This document shows, in pieces, positions 24,074-33,036 of a stretch of 35,667 bases of DNA. Position 1 is the first letter of the stretch, and every line of letters begins with the position of its first letter. Below the pieces are notes generated by a model, which was given only the letters and a program-made list of their open reading frames with translations, made no database searches and was not told where the DNA came from. A program made the position numbers and the translations under genes. Source of the stretch: Myxococcota bacterium (GTDB lineage Bacteria > Myxococcota_C > UBA6777); assembly GCA_963169055.1 (NCBI GenBank), contig CAUJFU010000500.1, positions 1 to 35,667 on the forward strand, in the 5' to 3' direction.

Positions 24074-25297
24074 ATGAAACACGTTGTGTTCGTCGTCCCT
24101 TACCTCGGTCAAACCACCTTTCGTTTCTTCCAGCCGATGCTTGAAATCCCCGATGTCGGTGTCAGCGTCGTCACCCACGAGCCTGTCGAACGCTTCCCCC
24201 AAGAATATCGCGACAAGATGGTCGGCCACTACCGCGTCAATAACACCCTTGATGCCGGCCAAGTCGTCGTCGCTTGCCGCTTTCTCATGCAACAAAATGG
24301 CCCCATTTATCGCCTGATCGGTTTTCTCGAAGATCTCCAAATCACCCTCGGTACCGTCCGCGATCACCTCGGTATCTACGGCATGTCCGAAGCTGTCGCT
24401 CGAAACTTCCGCGAAAAAGCCCGCATGAAAGATATCTTGCGCTCCAACGGCCTTCCCTGCGCACGCCACCTCCTCGCCACAAACACCGAACAAGTCCGCC
24501 AGTTCCGACAACAAGTCGGCTTCCCCATCGTGATCAAACCCCCCGCTGGCGCTGGCGCTCGCAATACCTTCCAGATCAACGACGACCAACAACTCAACGA
24601 CTACCTCTCCGTCGCCAAACTTTCCCCCGAAGATCCCACCCTCTTTGAAGAATTCATCAAAGGTCAAGAACACTCCTTTGAAGGCGTCAGTATCGACGGA
24701 AAACTGGTTTGGTTTTCTTCTACACGATACTATCCCACGCCCCTCGAAGTCCTCAAGAATCCTTGGATTCAATGGTGCGTATTGCTCCCCCGCGAACTCG
24801 ATGCCCCCCACTACAAGCAGATCACCGAAGCCAACAAACACGCCCTCAAAGCCCTCGGTATGCAAACCGGACTCACCCACATGGAATGGTTTCTCCGTGA
24901 TGACGGCAGCATCGCCATCTCCGAAGTCGCGGCTCGCCCACCCGGTGCGCAGATCATGACCCTCACCGCCCTTGGCTACGACTTCGACTTCCACAAAGCA
25001 TGGGTCGAATTGATGATCCTTGGCACCTTCCCCTTCCCACAACAAAAATACGCCGCAGGGGCCGCTTTCCTCCGTGGCATGGGCAAAGGCCGCGTCAAAG
25101 CCGTCCACGGCATCGAACAAGCCCAACGCGAAGTCGGCTCCCTTGTCATCGAAGCTAAACTCCCCCAAGTCGGTCAGCACTCTTCCACAAGTTATGAAGG
25201 CGAAGGCTACGTTGTCGTCCGACACACCGACACCGAAGTTGTCAAAGAAGCCCTCCAACGCCTAATCAACACCATCCGCGTTGAATTCGAAGACTAA
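24074..25297 (+). CDS. ATP-grasp ligase, paralogue 3
   Basis: 407-residue ATP-grasp enzyme, third in the locus. The lid motif VIKPPAGAGARNTFQI, acidic EEFIKGQEHSFEG and metal strand HMEWF...SEVAARPPGAQ are intact. The N-terminus (MKHVVFVVPYLGQTTFRF) diverges most from the other two, and the metal strand has Ala in place of Gly, so substrate preference probably differs. ATG 24074 follows AGAGG. It closes the six-gene locus; a REP-like hairpin lies just downstream. Confidence 0.9.
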   Translation: MKHVVFVVPYLGQTTFRFFQPMLEIPDVGVSVVTHEPVERFPQEYRDKMVGHYRVNNTLDAGQVVVACRFLMQQNGPIYRLIGFLEDLQITLGTVRDHLGIYGMSEAVARNFREKARMKDILRSNGLPCARHLLATNTEQVRQFRQQVGFPIVIKPPAGAGARNTFQINDDQQLNDYLSVAKLSPEDPTLFEEFIKGQEHSFEGVSIDGKLVWFSSTRYYPTPLEVLKNPWIQWCVLLPRELDAPHYKQITEANKHALKALGMQTGLTHMEWFLRDDGSIAISEVAARPPGAQIMTLTALGYDFDFHKAWVELMILGTFPFPQQKYAAGAAFLRGMGKGRVKAVHGIEQAQREVGSLVIEAKLPQVGQHSSTSYEGEGYVVVRHTDTEVVKEALQRLINTIRVEFED

Positions 25298-25331
25298 GAC
25301 AAGATCCGCCCATCGTGTCAGCGAAAGATGT

Positions 25332-25360
25332 TAGGGGCAGCAAGGTGTGGCTGCCCAACC
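25332..25360 (-). repeat. REP-like hairpin sharing the MITE core
   Basis: TAGGGGCAGC...TGTGGCTGCCCAACC, with 7-bp arms at 25335-25341 and 25350-25356, matches the reverse complement of the central part of the element at 15241-15348 but lacks its terminal inverted repeats. It lies just after the ATP-grasp locus. Confidence 0.65.
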
Positions 25361-25466
25361 ACAAGACGCCTACAGCAGATCCCAGCAACCCTTCGAACAC
25401 ACTTCTCTCGGACACCGCATCGCCTACCCCTCCGCCTGCAAACCTGTTTCCCCCCTCTCTCGCAAA

Positions 25467-25484
25467 GATCTTGTGAACAAGATC
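25467..25484. promoter_or_regulatory. Perfect palindrome next to a promoter (operator candidate)
   Basis: GATCTTGT-GA-ACAAGATC is a perfect 8-bp inverted repeat ending 7 nt upstream of a -35-like TTGCCG. The position suits an activator or repressor site for the peptidoglycan-binding/C39 gene. Confidence 0.5.
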
Positions 25485-25491
25485 ACCTCTG

Positions 25492-25521
25492 TTGCCGATA
25501 CTCATTTCGCAACGATATGAT
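25492..25521 (+). promoter_or_regulatory. Sigma-70-like promoter
   Basis: TTGCCG (25492-25497), an 18-nt spacer and TATGAT (25516-25521) resemble a housekeeping promoter. This gives a leader of about 65 nt to ATG 25594. Confidence 0.6.
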
Positions 25522-25593
25522 CTTTCTCTTTATTTTCTTTCACCCATCCACCACAAACATCCCATCCATCGGCCAAAAAGGAGATATCTTCGC

Positions 25594-27069
25594 ATGAAGA
25601 TCCAATCGAACAAGCCCCAACCCGCCCCCGCACCACCCGCACCCACCAAAGCCGCAAGCACCACCACGGCACCACGCACCTCCAGCACCACAAACACCAA
25701 CACTTCCACCACAGCCCCCTCCTCCACTTCTTCCAATTCTTATAGCACCACACGCGAAAACCTCGGCAGTATGCACAACCTCGGCAGCAACTTGATCCAA
25801 AGCTTCCTCGTCAAACAAGGAAACGACACCACCCGCTCTGCCGCTACAGCCACTGCCGCTGCCGCTACAGGCACCGCAGCCACCGCATCAAACAGCACGA
25901 CCGCACCACAGCTCCCCGCTCCACCGCTCCAACGCGGCGCTCAAAGCAGCGATGTCCGCGACCTCCAAAACCACCTTGTCCAAACAGGCCACCTCACCCA
26001 AGCCGATATGAACACCGGCCCCGGCATCTTTGGACCCCGCACCGAAGCCGCTGTACGCAGTTACCAACGCGCCAATAACCTCCCCGCTACGGGCATTTAC
26101 GACCAATCCACCGCACAAGCCATGGGCCAAACAGCCCCCACCCCACCAGCCGAACCGACCCCCTCCACCACCGTCGCTCCTGCTGCTCCCCTTGAACGCG
26201 GCTCCCATGGCGAAGATGTCCGCGCACTCCAACAAAGCCTCGTCGACACGGGCTATCTCACCCAAGCCGATATGAACAGCGGCCCGGGAAACTTTGGCCC
26301 TCGCACCGAAGGCGGTGTCCGACGCTTCCAACGCGCACATAACCTCCCCGTCACGGGCATTTACGACCAGCCCACCGCACAAGCCCTCGAACAACGCTTG
26401 ATCCAAGGCCCAAGCTTTACCCCTCCTCCCCCTCCCATCAACGAATCCCTCCCCACCTCCACACAGCAAGCCAATCAATCTTTTCTGACTCAATGGGGAC
26501 CCACCGCCTACAACGATCCCGCAGGAAGTCGCGATATCCCCTACGGATACAGCGATTGCGGCCCAACCTCCGCCCTCATGGCACTCAACACCCTCGGCCT
26601 CACCCAACAACCCACCCCTGAAACCGCTCACAGCGCCATCGACGCCATGCGCGATTCCATGTACGGCCACGACACCACCACCTCCAACACCATGGGCTTT
26701 GCAACTGTCAAAAATGGACTGACCGCCTATGGTGCCCAAGGTATCGACCTTCCCGTCACACGCGATCCCGTCGAAGCCCTCTCCAATATCGACAACGCCC
26801 TCCAACAAGGAATGCCCGTCATCCTCGGCACCAACAAAGTTTGGGACGCATGGGGCGCAGAACAAAAAGCCAACGGCAACTACCTCAACTCCCGCGATCC
26901 CGGCGGCCACTTTGTCACCGTCCTTGGCCGTACTCCCGAAGGCAACTACATCGTCGGCGATCCCCTCGTCAAAGGCGGATCGATCGAAGTCAGCCCCGCA
27001 CAAATGGAAGTCGCTCTCGGTGCTGGCTCTTGGGGCATGGTCGCCGTCGCCCCCGCAAACAACCCCTAA
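25594..27069 (+). CDS. Double peptidoglycan-binding domain plus C39-like peptidase
   Basis: 491-residue protein. The first 100 or so residues are low-complexity Ser/Thr/Pro/Ala/Asn with no recognisable signal peptide. Two PG_binding_1 repeats follow (about residues 109-175 and 197-270), so similar (TQADMN..GPG.FGPRTE in both) that they reflect recent duplication. The C-terminal domain is a papain-fold C39-like peptidase: Cys322 in SDCGPTS, His439 in GGHFVTVLG, Asp456 in GDPL. Family knowledge suggests cell-wall binding and peptide-bond hydrolysis. Export route is unclear: the N-terminus MKIQSNKPQPAP is not Sec-like, so a leaderless or specialised secretion route, or a lysis-released enzyme, is possible. 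ATG 25594 follows AAAAGGAGA. It is convergent with the kinase gene, 11 nt apart. Confidence 0.88.
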   Translation: MKIQSNKPQPAPAPPAPTKAASTTTAPRTSSTTNTNTSTTAPSSTSSNSYSTTRENLGSMHNLGSNLIQSFLVKQGNDTTRSAATATAAAATGTAATASNSTTAPQLPAPPLQRGAQSSDVRDLQNHLVQTGHLTQADMNTGPGIFGPRTEAAVRSYQRANNLPATGIYDQSTAQAMGQTAPTPPAEPTPSTTVAPAAPLERGSHGEDVRALQQSLVDTGYLTQADMNSGPGNFGPRTEGGVRRFQRAHNLPVTGIYDQPTAQALEQRLIQGPSFTPPPPPINESLPTSTQQANQSFLTQWGPTAYNDPAGSRDIPYGYSDCGPTSALMALNTLGLTQQPTPETAHSAIDAMRDSMYGHDTTTSNTMGFATVKNGLTAYGAQGIDLPVTRDPVEALSNIDNALQQGMPVILGTNKVWDAWGAEQKANGNYLNSRDPGGHFVTVLGRTPEGNYIVGDPLVKGGSIEVSPAQMEVALGAGSWGMVAVAPANNP

Positions 27070-27080
27070 ACACAACCTAC

Positions 27081-29075
27081 CTAACACGAAAAATACGCAC
27101 GCCATCGTTCTAAAAATTGCTCGATCCGAGACAGCGGCCCCTTCGGTTTCCACAGATACGCCGCTTGCAACAACCCCGCCCCCAACGACAACGCCATCCA
27201 TTCATAGACCCAACGCGGCCACAACATCACCCCCACGAAACACAACGCCCCGACCCCAACGCTCCACAACAACGCCAACTCCGTCAACAACGCCAACACC
27301 CCAAAGATCGACGATTGCAACAGCAAGTGAACCGCCAACGTCTGTTCTATCGGCATTCGCCAAAACCACGCATACACAAACCACAGCGTACCCGACAACA
27401 CAAACAACCATATCGCGATCAACACACGCCGATTGATCGCGTTGCGCGTCATCGTATCCCGCGCCCACACCGAGAATGCCGCAAAAAATACGATCTCCCC
27501 CATCGCCAACGAAAAATACGTTGTGTACTGAAAAGAAAAAATAGGAAAAATCTGACCAAAAGACAACCAAAAAGGAACAAAAAAGATCGCCATCACCGTC
27601 ACAATAAAACGACGTGTGCGCCTCCCAACGGTGCTGTCTGTATCCAACTCCAGCCGCTTTCGATACTTCTCTTCTTGCTCTTTTTGTTGGCGGAGGGCAT
27701 CCAACGCTGCACGCAAACTTTCGGGAGGCTGCTCGATCTCCCGAAACAATTGCTCGGCTGCTTCGAGATAAGCGTCTGCGATCATCACTTTGCAAGTCAA
27801 CACCGAACAAGCACGAAGACCTTCTGCCGCTTCTTGATTTTCAGGCCACAAATGCAATGCCTGATGAAAACCAAAACGCAACTCGCCTAAACGAAAAAAC
27901 AACGAACGTAGATCCGTTTTCTCTTTTTCATTCTCCATCTTTCCTTGGAGATCTTGTAGCTCTTTCTTGGCTTCTTCGGTCAAATCAATGGAGTTTTTTT
28001 GTTGTAAAAAATCTGCAATCGCACACCGAAAAGCCTCGACACTTTCAAAGCGCGCCGCTGGATCGGCGTTCATCGCACGATGGCAGATCGCCACCAAGGA
28101 CTCTGGGATATCCGATGCGTAGGTGTGCGGTGCAGAGATCATCGCGTCTGCAAGAACCGCCAACAACGTCGGCCCTTGATGCGGTGGCTTCCCTGTCAAT
28201 ATCTCGTGCAAGACGCCCCCCAAAAGGTACACATCGGTCTGGATCCCGATCCGTTCGCCATGCACCGCCGCCATCTCTGGAGCCATATAAGCGGGTGTCC
28301 CTTCCAAACGCGCAACATCCGCTGCCAAGGGCAAAGGCAACGATGGATGCGGCGACAACGCCAACGCAATCCCCCAATCCAACAAATACACCTCGCCGAA
28401 CTCGCCGATCATCACATTCGACGGCTTGATATCACGATGCAAGATCCCCTTGCTATGGGCAAAATGCACCGAACGGCAAACCTGCATCAACACATCAAGG
28501 TTCCACAACAAAGACGATCGCTTGTCTTGACTTCGATACGGATGCTCGGGCGAAAACATCAACTCTTGCCAAGGCACTCCACCGATCCGCTTCATCACAA
28601 AGATCGGTCGATCCTCTGCGTCGCGCCCCAACGCATACACCGGCACAATATTCGGATGCTCCAGCATCCCCGTCACCCAAGCCTCCCGCAACAACGACAA
28701 GATCTCTGCGCGACTGTTCTTCTCGACCCGCAACCGCTTTACTGCAACTTCCCGATGCAGCGGCACTTGCAACGCGCTCTGCACCACTCCCATCCCTCCT
28801 TCCCCAAGAATTCCGCCCACCACCAGATCCGTCACCCCACCGCTCGCCCTTCCCTCGATCTCTTTCTCTTCCACCAAAGAAAGCGCTGGTAAAGACCTGA
28901 GCCAATGCACATCCTCCGAAGCTGGAACCGCAAACAACGTCCCTTTCTCGTTGGCCTTCACATCCCCCCACGCGATCCCCAACACCTCAAATCGTTGCGC
29001 CAATGTCTCCATCGCCCCGTCCGTAGACAGAGTCGTTAACATCGATACATCCGCCAAATGCGCGATCTCACCCAC
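27081..29075 (-). CDS. Ser/Thr protein kinase with C-terminal membrane helices
   Basis: 664-residue PknB-type Hanks kinase. The glycine loop GEGGMGVV, ATP lysine Lys113 (VAVKRL), catalytic HRDIKPSN (Asp215) and APEM are intact; the metal-binding motif reads DWG (Asp233) instead of DFG, a variant common in related myxobacterial kinases. A charged coiled-coil/TPR-like stretch follows at about residues 360-480, then five or six hydrophobic helices to the C-terminus, so the kinase is membrane-anchored at its C-terminal end with no obvious extracellular sensor. I prefer GTG 29075, five bases after AGGAGG, over the TTG six codons upstream. It lies 63 nt after the GGDEF-EAL gene on the same strand, so cotranscription is likely. 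Confidence 0.9.
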   Translation of the reverse strand: MGEIAHLADVSMLTTLSTDGAMETLAQRFEVLGIAWGDVKANEKGTLFAVPASEDVHWLRSLPALSLVEEKEIEGRASGGVTDLVVGGILGEGGMGVVQSALQVPLHREVAVKRLRVEKNSRAEILSLLREAWVTGMLEHPNIVPVYALGRDAEDRPIFVMKRIGGVPWQELMFSPEHPYRSQDKRSSLLWNLDVLMQVCRSVHFAHSKGILHRDIKPSNVMIGEFGEVYLLDWGIALALSPHPSLPLPLAADVARLEGTPAYMAPEMAAVHGERIGIQTDVYLLGGVLHEILTGKPPHQGPTLLAVLADAMISAPHTYASDIPESLVAICHRAMNADPAARFESVEAFRCAIADFLQQKNSIDLTEEAKKELQDLQGKMENEKEKTDLRSLFFRLGELRFGFHQALHLWPENQEAAEGLRACSVLTCKVMIADAYLEAAEQLFREIEQPPESLRAALDALRQQKEQEEKYRKRLELDTDSTVGRRTRRFIVTVMAIFFVPFWLSFGQIFPIFSFQYTTYFSLAMGEIVFFAAFSVWARDTMTRNAINRRVLIAIWLFVLSGTLWFVYAWFWRMPIEQTLAVHLLLQSSIFGVLALLTELALLWSVGVGALCFVGVMLWPRWVYEWMALSLGAGLLQAAYLWKPKGPLSRIEQFLERWRAYFSC

Positions 29076-29138
29076 ACAAGCCTCCTCTCTCAAGGATGCG
29101 TCGGTTTCCCCTCCAAGCGATGTTCTTTGGAACGGATC

Positions 29139-31469
29139 CTATTGCAGATCCAACCGAGGCACCTTCCACAAACCGCTGCGGTCAAAGAGTAGCTCGACTT
29201 CGACACAAGACAATGGTTGACCAAAGAAAAAACCTTGGCCTGTATCACAATGCAGTTGCAACAAAAACTGTGCTTGTTCTTCGTACTCGATACCTTCTGC
29301 GATCACCGAAAGACCAAGGCTTTTGGAGATCGCAACAATCGCCTTGATGATCGCCACATCTTGCGGCGATTGCATCGGTGATTGCCCAAGATCCCGCACA
29401 AAAGAGCGATCGATCTTCAAATGATCCACAGGCAAACGCTTGAGATAATTCAGCGAAGAATACGCCGTACCGAAATCGTCTATCGACAACGCGATCCCTG
29501 CCTCTTTCAAATGACGAAGCGTGATCGCCGTCTCGTCGATGTTCAACATCGCCGCAGACTCGGTAATCTCCAACTCCAAAGCATCCCCCGAAACACCATA
29601 ACGCTCCATTGTCCGCAAGATCCGCTCGACAAGCGCCACATCTTGAAGCTGCCGCGCCGACAAATTCACCGCCACCCGCATCGCATAACCACCCTCTTCC
29701 CACGACCGCAATTGTCCACACGCGATCTCCAAGATCTGATCCCCCAACGCATGGATCAGCCCCGTCTCTTCGGCCAGAGGAATAAACACCCCCGGCGGCA
29801 ACAGTCCCCTTGTCGGATGTTGCCAGCGCACCAACGCCTCCAAACTCTGCAAACGACCCGTCGATAATTCTACTCGTGGCTGATAATACAACACAAACTC
29901 TCGACGCTCGATCGCCTGCTGCAACTCCACTTCCAACAAGATCCGCTCGCTTAATTGACGCCGAATCTCGCTAGAAAAAAACTGATACCCACGCTCCCCC
30001 TTCTTCGCCTCCAACATCGCCTGATCGACATACAATAACAATTGCTCTGGACGACGCCCATCCTCGGGCGAAAACGCGATCCCGATGCTCGCCGTGATCC
30101 GCACATGGTTGTTTTGCAACGCATACGGCTCACTCAATCCCACCAAGATCCGCTGCACCAACGCTGTGATCTCTTCTTGTGGCCAAGGCCCCCGCAACAT
30201 CAACACAAATTCATCGCCGCTCAACCGCGACAACATCGCCTCTTCCCCCACCATCCGCCGCAATCGACTCGCCACCTCCTGCAACAAGATATCCCCGCAA
30301 CGTGGGCCATACGTCTCATTGATCGCCTTAAACCGATCCAGATCCACCAACAACAACGCCAACCGCTCTCCCTCTGCTGACGCCGCATCCAACGCTTCCC
30401 CCAAATGCTGTAAAAAAGTCTGTCGATTCGGCAGCGCCGTCAACGTGTCGTGCCGCGACAAATACTCTGCGCGGCTCTCTTGCTGCTTGCGCAACGTAAT
30501 GTCTCGCACATTCACCAACATCCCCCGAATCTTCGGATCTGCAAATAGATTTTCGGCGATACACTCCACCTCCAACCAATGCCCGCTACGATGACGTAGC
30601 CGCGCTTCCTGCGTCGCAACGTGCCCGGGACGCGCCAACAACGCCCGATAGATCGCACGAATCCGCTCTTGATCGTCGGGATGCACCTCTTCCAACATCC
30701 GATGATTTACCCGCTCTTCCGGTGTGTACCCCAAGATCCGAAACGCCGCTGGACTCTCGTAACGAATCTTTCCCTCTTCATCCAACACAATCACCAAGTC
30801 AGATGCGTATTGTAATAAAGTCTTATATTGATGCTCCCGAACACCGATCATTTCTTGCAATCGAAAAGAGAGCCGCGACAAGAAAAACAACAACAGCACC
30901 GTCGGCAAAAAACCAAAAAACATCGCCAAACCAAAATGACGATACTCGACCCCTTTTAACCCCGCACCACTCGGCGCAAGCACCGCCAACAGCACCACGC
31001 ACAACAAAAAGATCAAACCATCCCGCAACGCACGCTTGTGTTGCGAAGACAGAAACAACAACACAAACACCGAAGTCATCGCCGTCATCGTTGTCAACAA
31101 CGACATCACATCGCGCACGCTCGATCGCGATGGCCCCCAAACGAGCGCTCCCCACGAGAGGATCAGCACCACACCAAACACATACGGCATCGCAGACATC
31201 AGACGATCCCGTATCCGCCCCCCAAACAGGCTCACGCTCAGCATATAACCCATCGCAAAAAAAGAAAAAGCGCTCTGCCACCACGCCCCCACACCATACA
31301 GCCAACGTGTCCATTGCCCAACAATCAAAAAAAACAACAACAACCACGCCAACTTGCTAAACAATTGGCCATACATCTTTGAACGCTCGCGCCGATATTG
31401 CTCCACCAACGCAACTCGCAAGCTGTCTTCTTCTTCAGAATTTGCACGCCGCACGGCCTCTTCGATCAT
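29139..31469 (-). CDS. Membrane PAS-GGDEF-EAL cyclic-di-GMP protein
   Basis: 776 residues: a short cytoplasmic N-terminus, about six transmembrane helices (residues 35-215), a PAS domain (about 240-345, VIVLDEEGKIRYESPAA), a GGDEF domain with active-type SGDEF at 417-421, and an EAL domain starting at LEALVRW (EAL 544-546). The diguanylate cyclase inhibitory-site RxxD is absent upstream of SGDEF. EAL catalytic segments (ELEITES, DDFGTAYSSL, KIDRSFV, IAEG) are present, so both c-di-GMP synthesis and hydrolysis are possible; net activity cannot be predicted. ATG 31469 follows TAGGAG. It is upstream of, and likely cotranscribed with, the kinase. It is divergent from the MopE-like gene. Confidence 0.95.
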   Translation of the reverse strand: MIEEAVRRANSEEEDSLRVALVEQYRRERSKMYGQLFSKLAWLLLFFLIVGQWTRWLYGVGAWWQSAFSFFAMGYMLSVSLFGGRIRDRLMSAMPYVFGVVLILSWGALVWGPSRSSVRDVMSLLTTMTAMTSVFVLLFLSSQHKRALRDGLIFLLCVVLLAVLAPSGAGLKGVEYRHFGLAMFFGFLPTVLLLFFLSRLSFRLQEMIGVREHQYKTLLQYASDLVIVLDEEGKIRYESPAAFRILGYTPEERVNHRMLEEVHPDDQERIRAIYRALLARPGHVATQEARLRHRSGHWLEVECIAENLFADPKIRGMLVNVRDITLRKQQESRAEYLSRHDTLTALPNRQTFLQHLGEALDAASAEGERLALLLVDLDRFKAINETYGPRCGDILLQEVASRLRRMVGEEAMLSRLSGDEFVLMLRGPWPQEEITALVQRILVGLSEPYALQNNHVRITASIGIAFSPEDGRRPEQLLLYVDQAMLEAKKGERGYQFFSSEIRRQLSERILLEVELQQAIERREFVLYYQPRVELSTGRLQSLEALVRWQHPTRGLLPPGVFIPLAEETGLIHALGDQILEIACGQLRSWEEGGYAMRVAVNLSARQLQDVALVERILRTMERYGVSGDALELEITESAAMLNIDETAITLRHLKEAGIALSIDDFGTAYSSLNYLKRLPVDHLKIDRSFVRDLGQSPMQSPQDVAIIKAIVAISKSLGLSVIAEGIEYEEQAQFLLQLHCDTGQGFFFGQPLSCVEVELLFDRSGLWKVPRLDLQ

Positions 31470-31694
31470 CCAAGTCGCTCCTACAAGGCACGTTCGCTAC
31501 CAACCCCCCGCTGCTCCCACCTTGTACCCCATCCCCATCCTGCCCGCAACCACCGCACGAAAAACTTTCCTCCCTTTGCTTGTCTTCCAACCCTCCGCGC
31601 ACTACACTTTCCCCTCTATCGAAAAGAAACCTTGGCGTAGAAGAAACCTTGGCGCAACGCATCACCCCACACCGACACATCGGGGATCTTCATC

Positions 31695-32453
31695 ATGAGA
31701 ACTCCACCCCAACACCTTCTTTTTGCTTGTTTCTTGCTCTCTTCTTGCGCGGCTTTTGGATTCCAAGCCTGCGCACTCCCACCCACCGCCCCCCCCAAAG
31801 AACGCTTCTTTTGCGCCACAAACCAAGACTGCGCACAGCCCGCTGTTTGCATCCGCTCTCTTTGCTATTCGCTCGCAACAGGCGACGCCATCTGTTCCAG
31901 CGATCTCGATGGCGAGCCGATCTGCGTCCCGAACCACCGCGAGCCTCAGTTCCTCTCTGACGCAAGCACCGCATCCCCCGACGACAAAGATCTCGACGCT
32001 GGCCTTCCCATCGAAACATCCACCGATTCCCCTCGCCTCGCCGAAGAATCCTCTCAAGGCCGCGAGAACAACACCGAACCTCCCTTCGACCTTCACCACG
32101 AACACACTCTCCCTGATGCTCTCCCCGATGGCAGCGACGACTTCGAACGCAAACACATCGAACGCATCCCCGAACCCACACCCGAACTCCACGTCCTCCC
32201 CGACAGCCCACGCGATCCCAACGCCTCCTGCACCCAAGGCCAAACGCTCCACTGTTATCCGCCCGAAACCGAAGGATGCTCCATCCATTCCCTCCGTTGC
32301 TTCGGTCGATGCAAACTTGGACAACAAACCTGCACCAACGGCGTTTGGGGAGCCTGCATCGGAGCCGTCACCCCTCAAAACGAACGCTGCGACGACCAAG
32401 ATTGGGACTGCGATGGAGCCGCAGGAAATAGCGGCGGACGCATCTGCAACTGA
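31695..32453 (+). CDS. MopE-like cysteine-rich lipoprotein
   Basis: 252-residue predicted lipoprotein. The N-terminus MRTPPQHLLFACFLLSSC carries a lipobox (LSSC, Cys18), though a second Cys at FQAC lies close by. The middle is acidic and low-complexity. The C-terminal 75 residues have the CxxGxQxCxNGxWGxC...CDDxDxDCDG pattern of MopE/putative metal-binding repeats that recur in secreted deltaproteobacterial proteins. Surface exposure and calcium or copper binding are possible by family analogy. ATG 31695 has only a weak ribosome-binding site. It is followed 11 nt later by the phosphodiesterase start. Confidence 0.82.
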   Translation: MRTPPQHLLFACFLLSSCAAFGFQACALPPTAPPKERFFCATNQDCAQPAVCIRSLCYSLATGDAICSSDLDGEPICVPNHREPQFLSDASTASPDDKDLDAGLPIETSTDSPRLAEESSQGRENNTEPPFDLHHEHTLPDALPDGSDDFERKHIERIPEPTPELHVLPDSPRDPNASCTQGQTLHCYPPETEGCSIHSLRCFGRCKLGQQTCTNGVWGACIGAVTPQNERCDDQDWDCDGAAGNSGGRICN

Positions 32454-32463
32454 CGCATCAACC

Positions 32464-33036
32464 ATGACGACGCGGATCGGCCTTCTTTCAGACACCCACG
32501 GCGCTCTCGATCCTCAAATCCTCGAAGTGTTCGCCGAGTGCGATCAGATCTGGCACGCAGGGGATATCGGTTCGATCGAGGTCGCACAACAGATCGCCGC
32601 ACACAAAACCTTGCGTGCTGTGTACGGAAACATCGACGGTCTCGCCATCCGGCAACAATACCCCAAAGATCTGTTCTTCGATTGTGACGGTGTATCGGTG
32701 TGGATCACACATATCGGCGGCCACCCCCAACGCTATGCTCCGAATATCCGACAAAAACTACAAACTCACCAACCCGCGCTTTTTGTTTGCGGCCACTCGC
32801 ATATCCTCCGCGTGGTTCGTGATCCAACTCTTCCCTCAACCCTCCAGATCAACCCGGGCGCGGCGGGCTATGATGGCCACCATGTCGTGCGCACTGCCCT
32901 GCGTTTTTCCTTGACCCAAGGCAAGATCCATGAGATGCAAGCCCTCGAATTCAACCCACGCTTCCCACAACGCCACACCCTCCCTCACACAAATACAAGC
33001 CCTTCCGAGGACTCCGAAAAAAAGGAGATGCCGTGA
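32464..33036 (+). CDS. YfcE/MJ0936-type metallophosphoesterase
   Basis: 190-residue cytoplasmic phosphodiesterase of the calcineurin-like superfamily. Metal-binding motifs are in order: DTHG, GDIG, GNID, THIGG and GHSH, matching YfcE-type enzymes that hydrolyse phosphodiesters, with natural substrates mostly unknown. ATG 32464 is chosen because similarity begins at TRIGLLSDTHG; the frame is open far upstream inside the lipoprotein gene, but those codons are shadow. No strong ribosome-binding site is seen, so translation may depend on the lipoprotein gene 11 nt before. The stop overlaps purB's GTG (GTGA at 33033-33036). Confidence 0.93.
   Translation: MTTRIGLLSDTHGALDPQILEVFAECDQIWHAGDIGSIEVAQQIAAHKTLRAVYGNIDGLAIRQQYPKDLFFDCDGVSVWITHIGGHPQRYAPNIRQKLQTHQPALFVCGHSHILRVVRDPTLPSTLQINPGAAGYDGHHVVRTALRFSLTQGKIHEMQALEFNPRFPQRHTLPHTNTSPSEDSEKKEMP

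Noticed and set aside
24053..25258. A 401-codon open frame antisense to the third ATP-grasp gene, with similar long antisense frames opposite the other ATP-grasp genes, the C39 gene and purB
   Set aside because: The sense frames carry full-family motifs. The antisense frames exist because the sense codon usage avoids TTA, CTA and TCA; their proteins have no recognisable motif and no ribosome-binding sites.
31723..32463. N-terminal extension of the phosphodiesterase through the lipoprotein gene
   Set aside because: Residues before the ATG at 32464 are Ser/Pro/Thr-rich shadow of the MopE-like gene. Phosphoesterase similarity begins exactly at the internal ATG.
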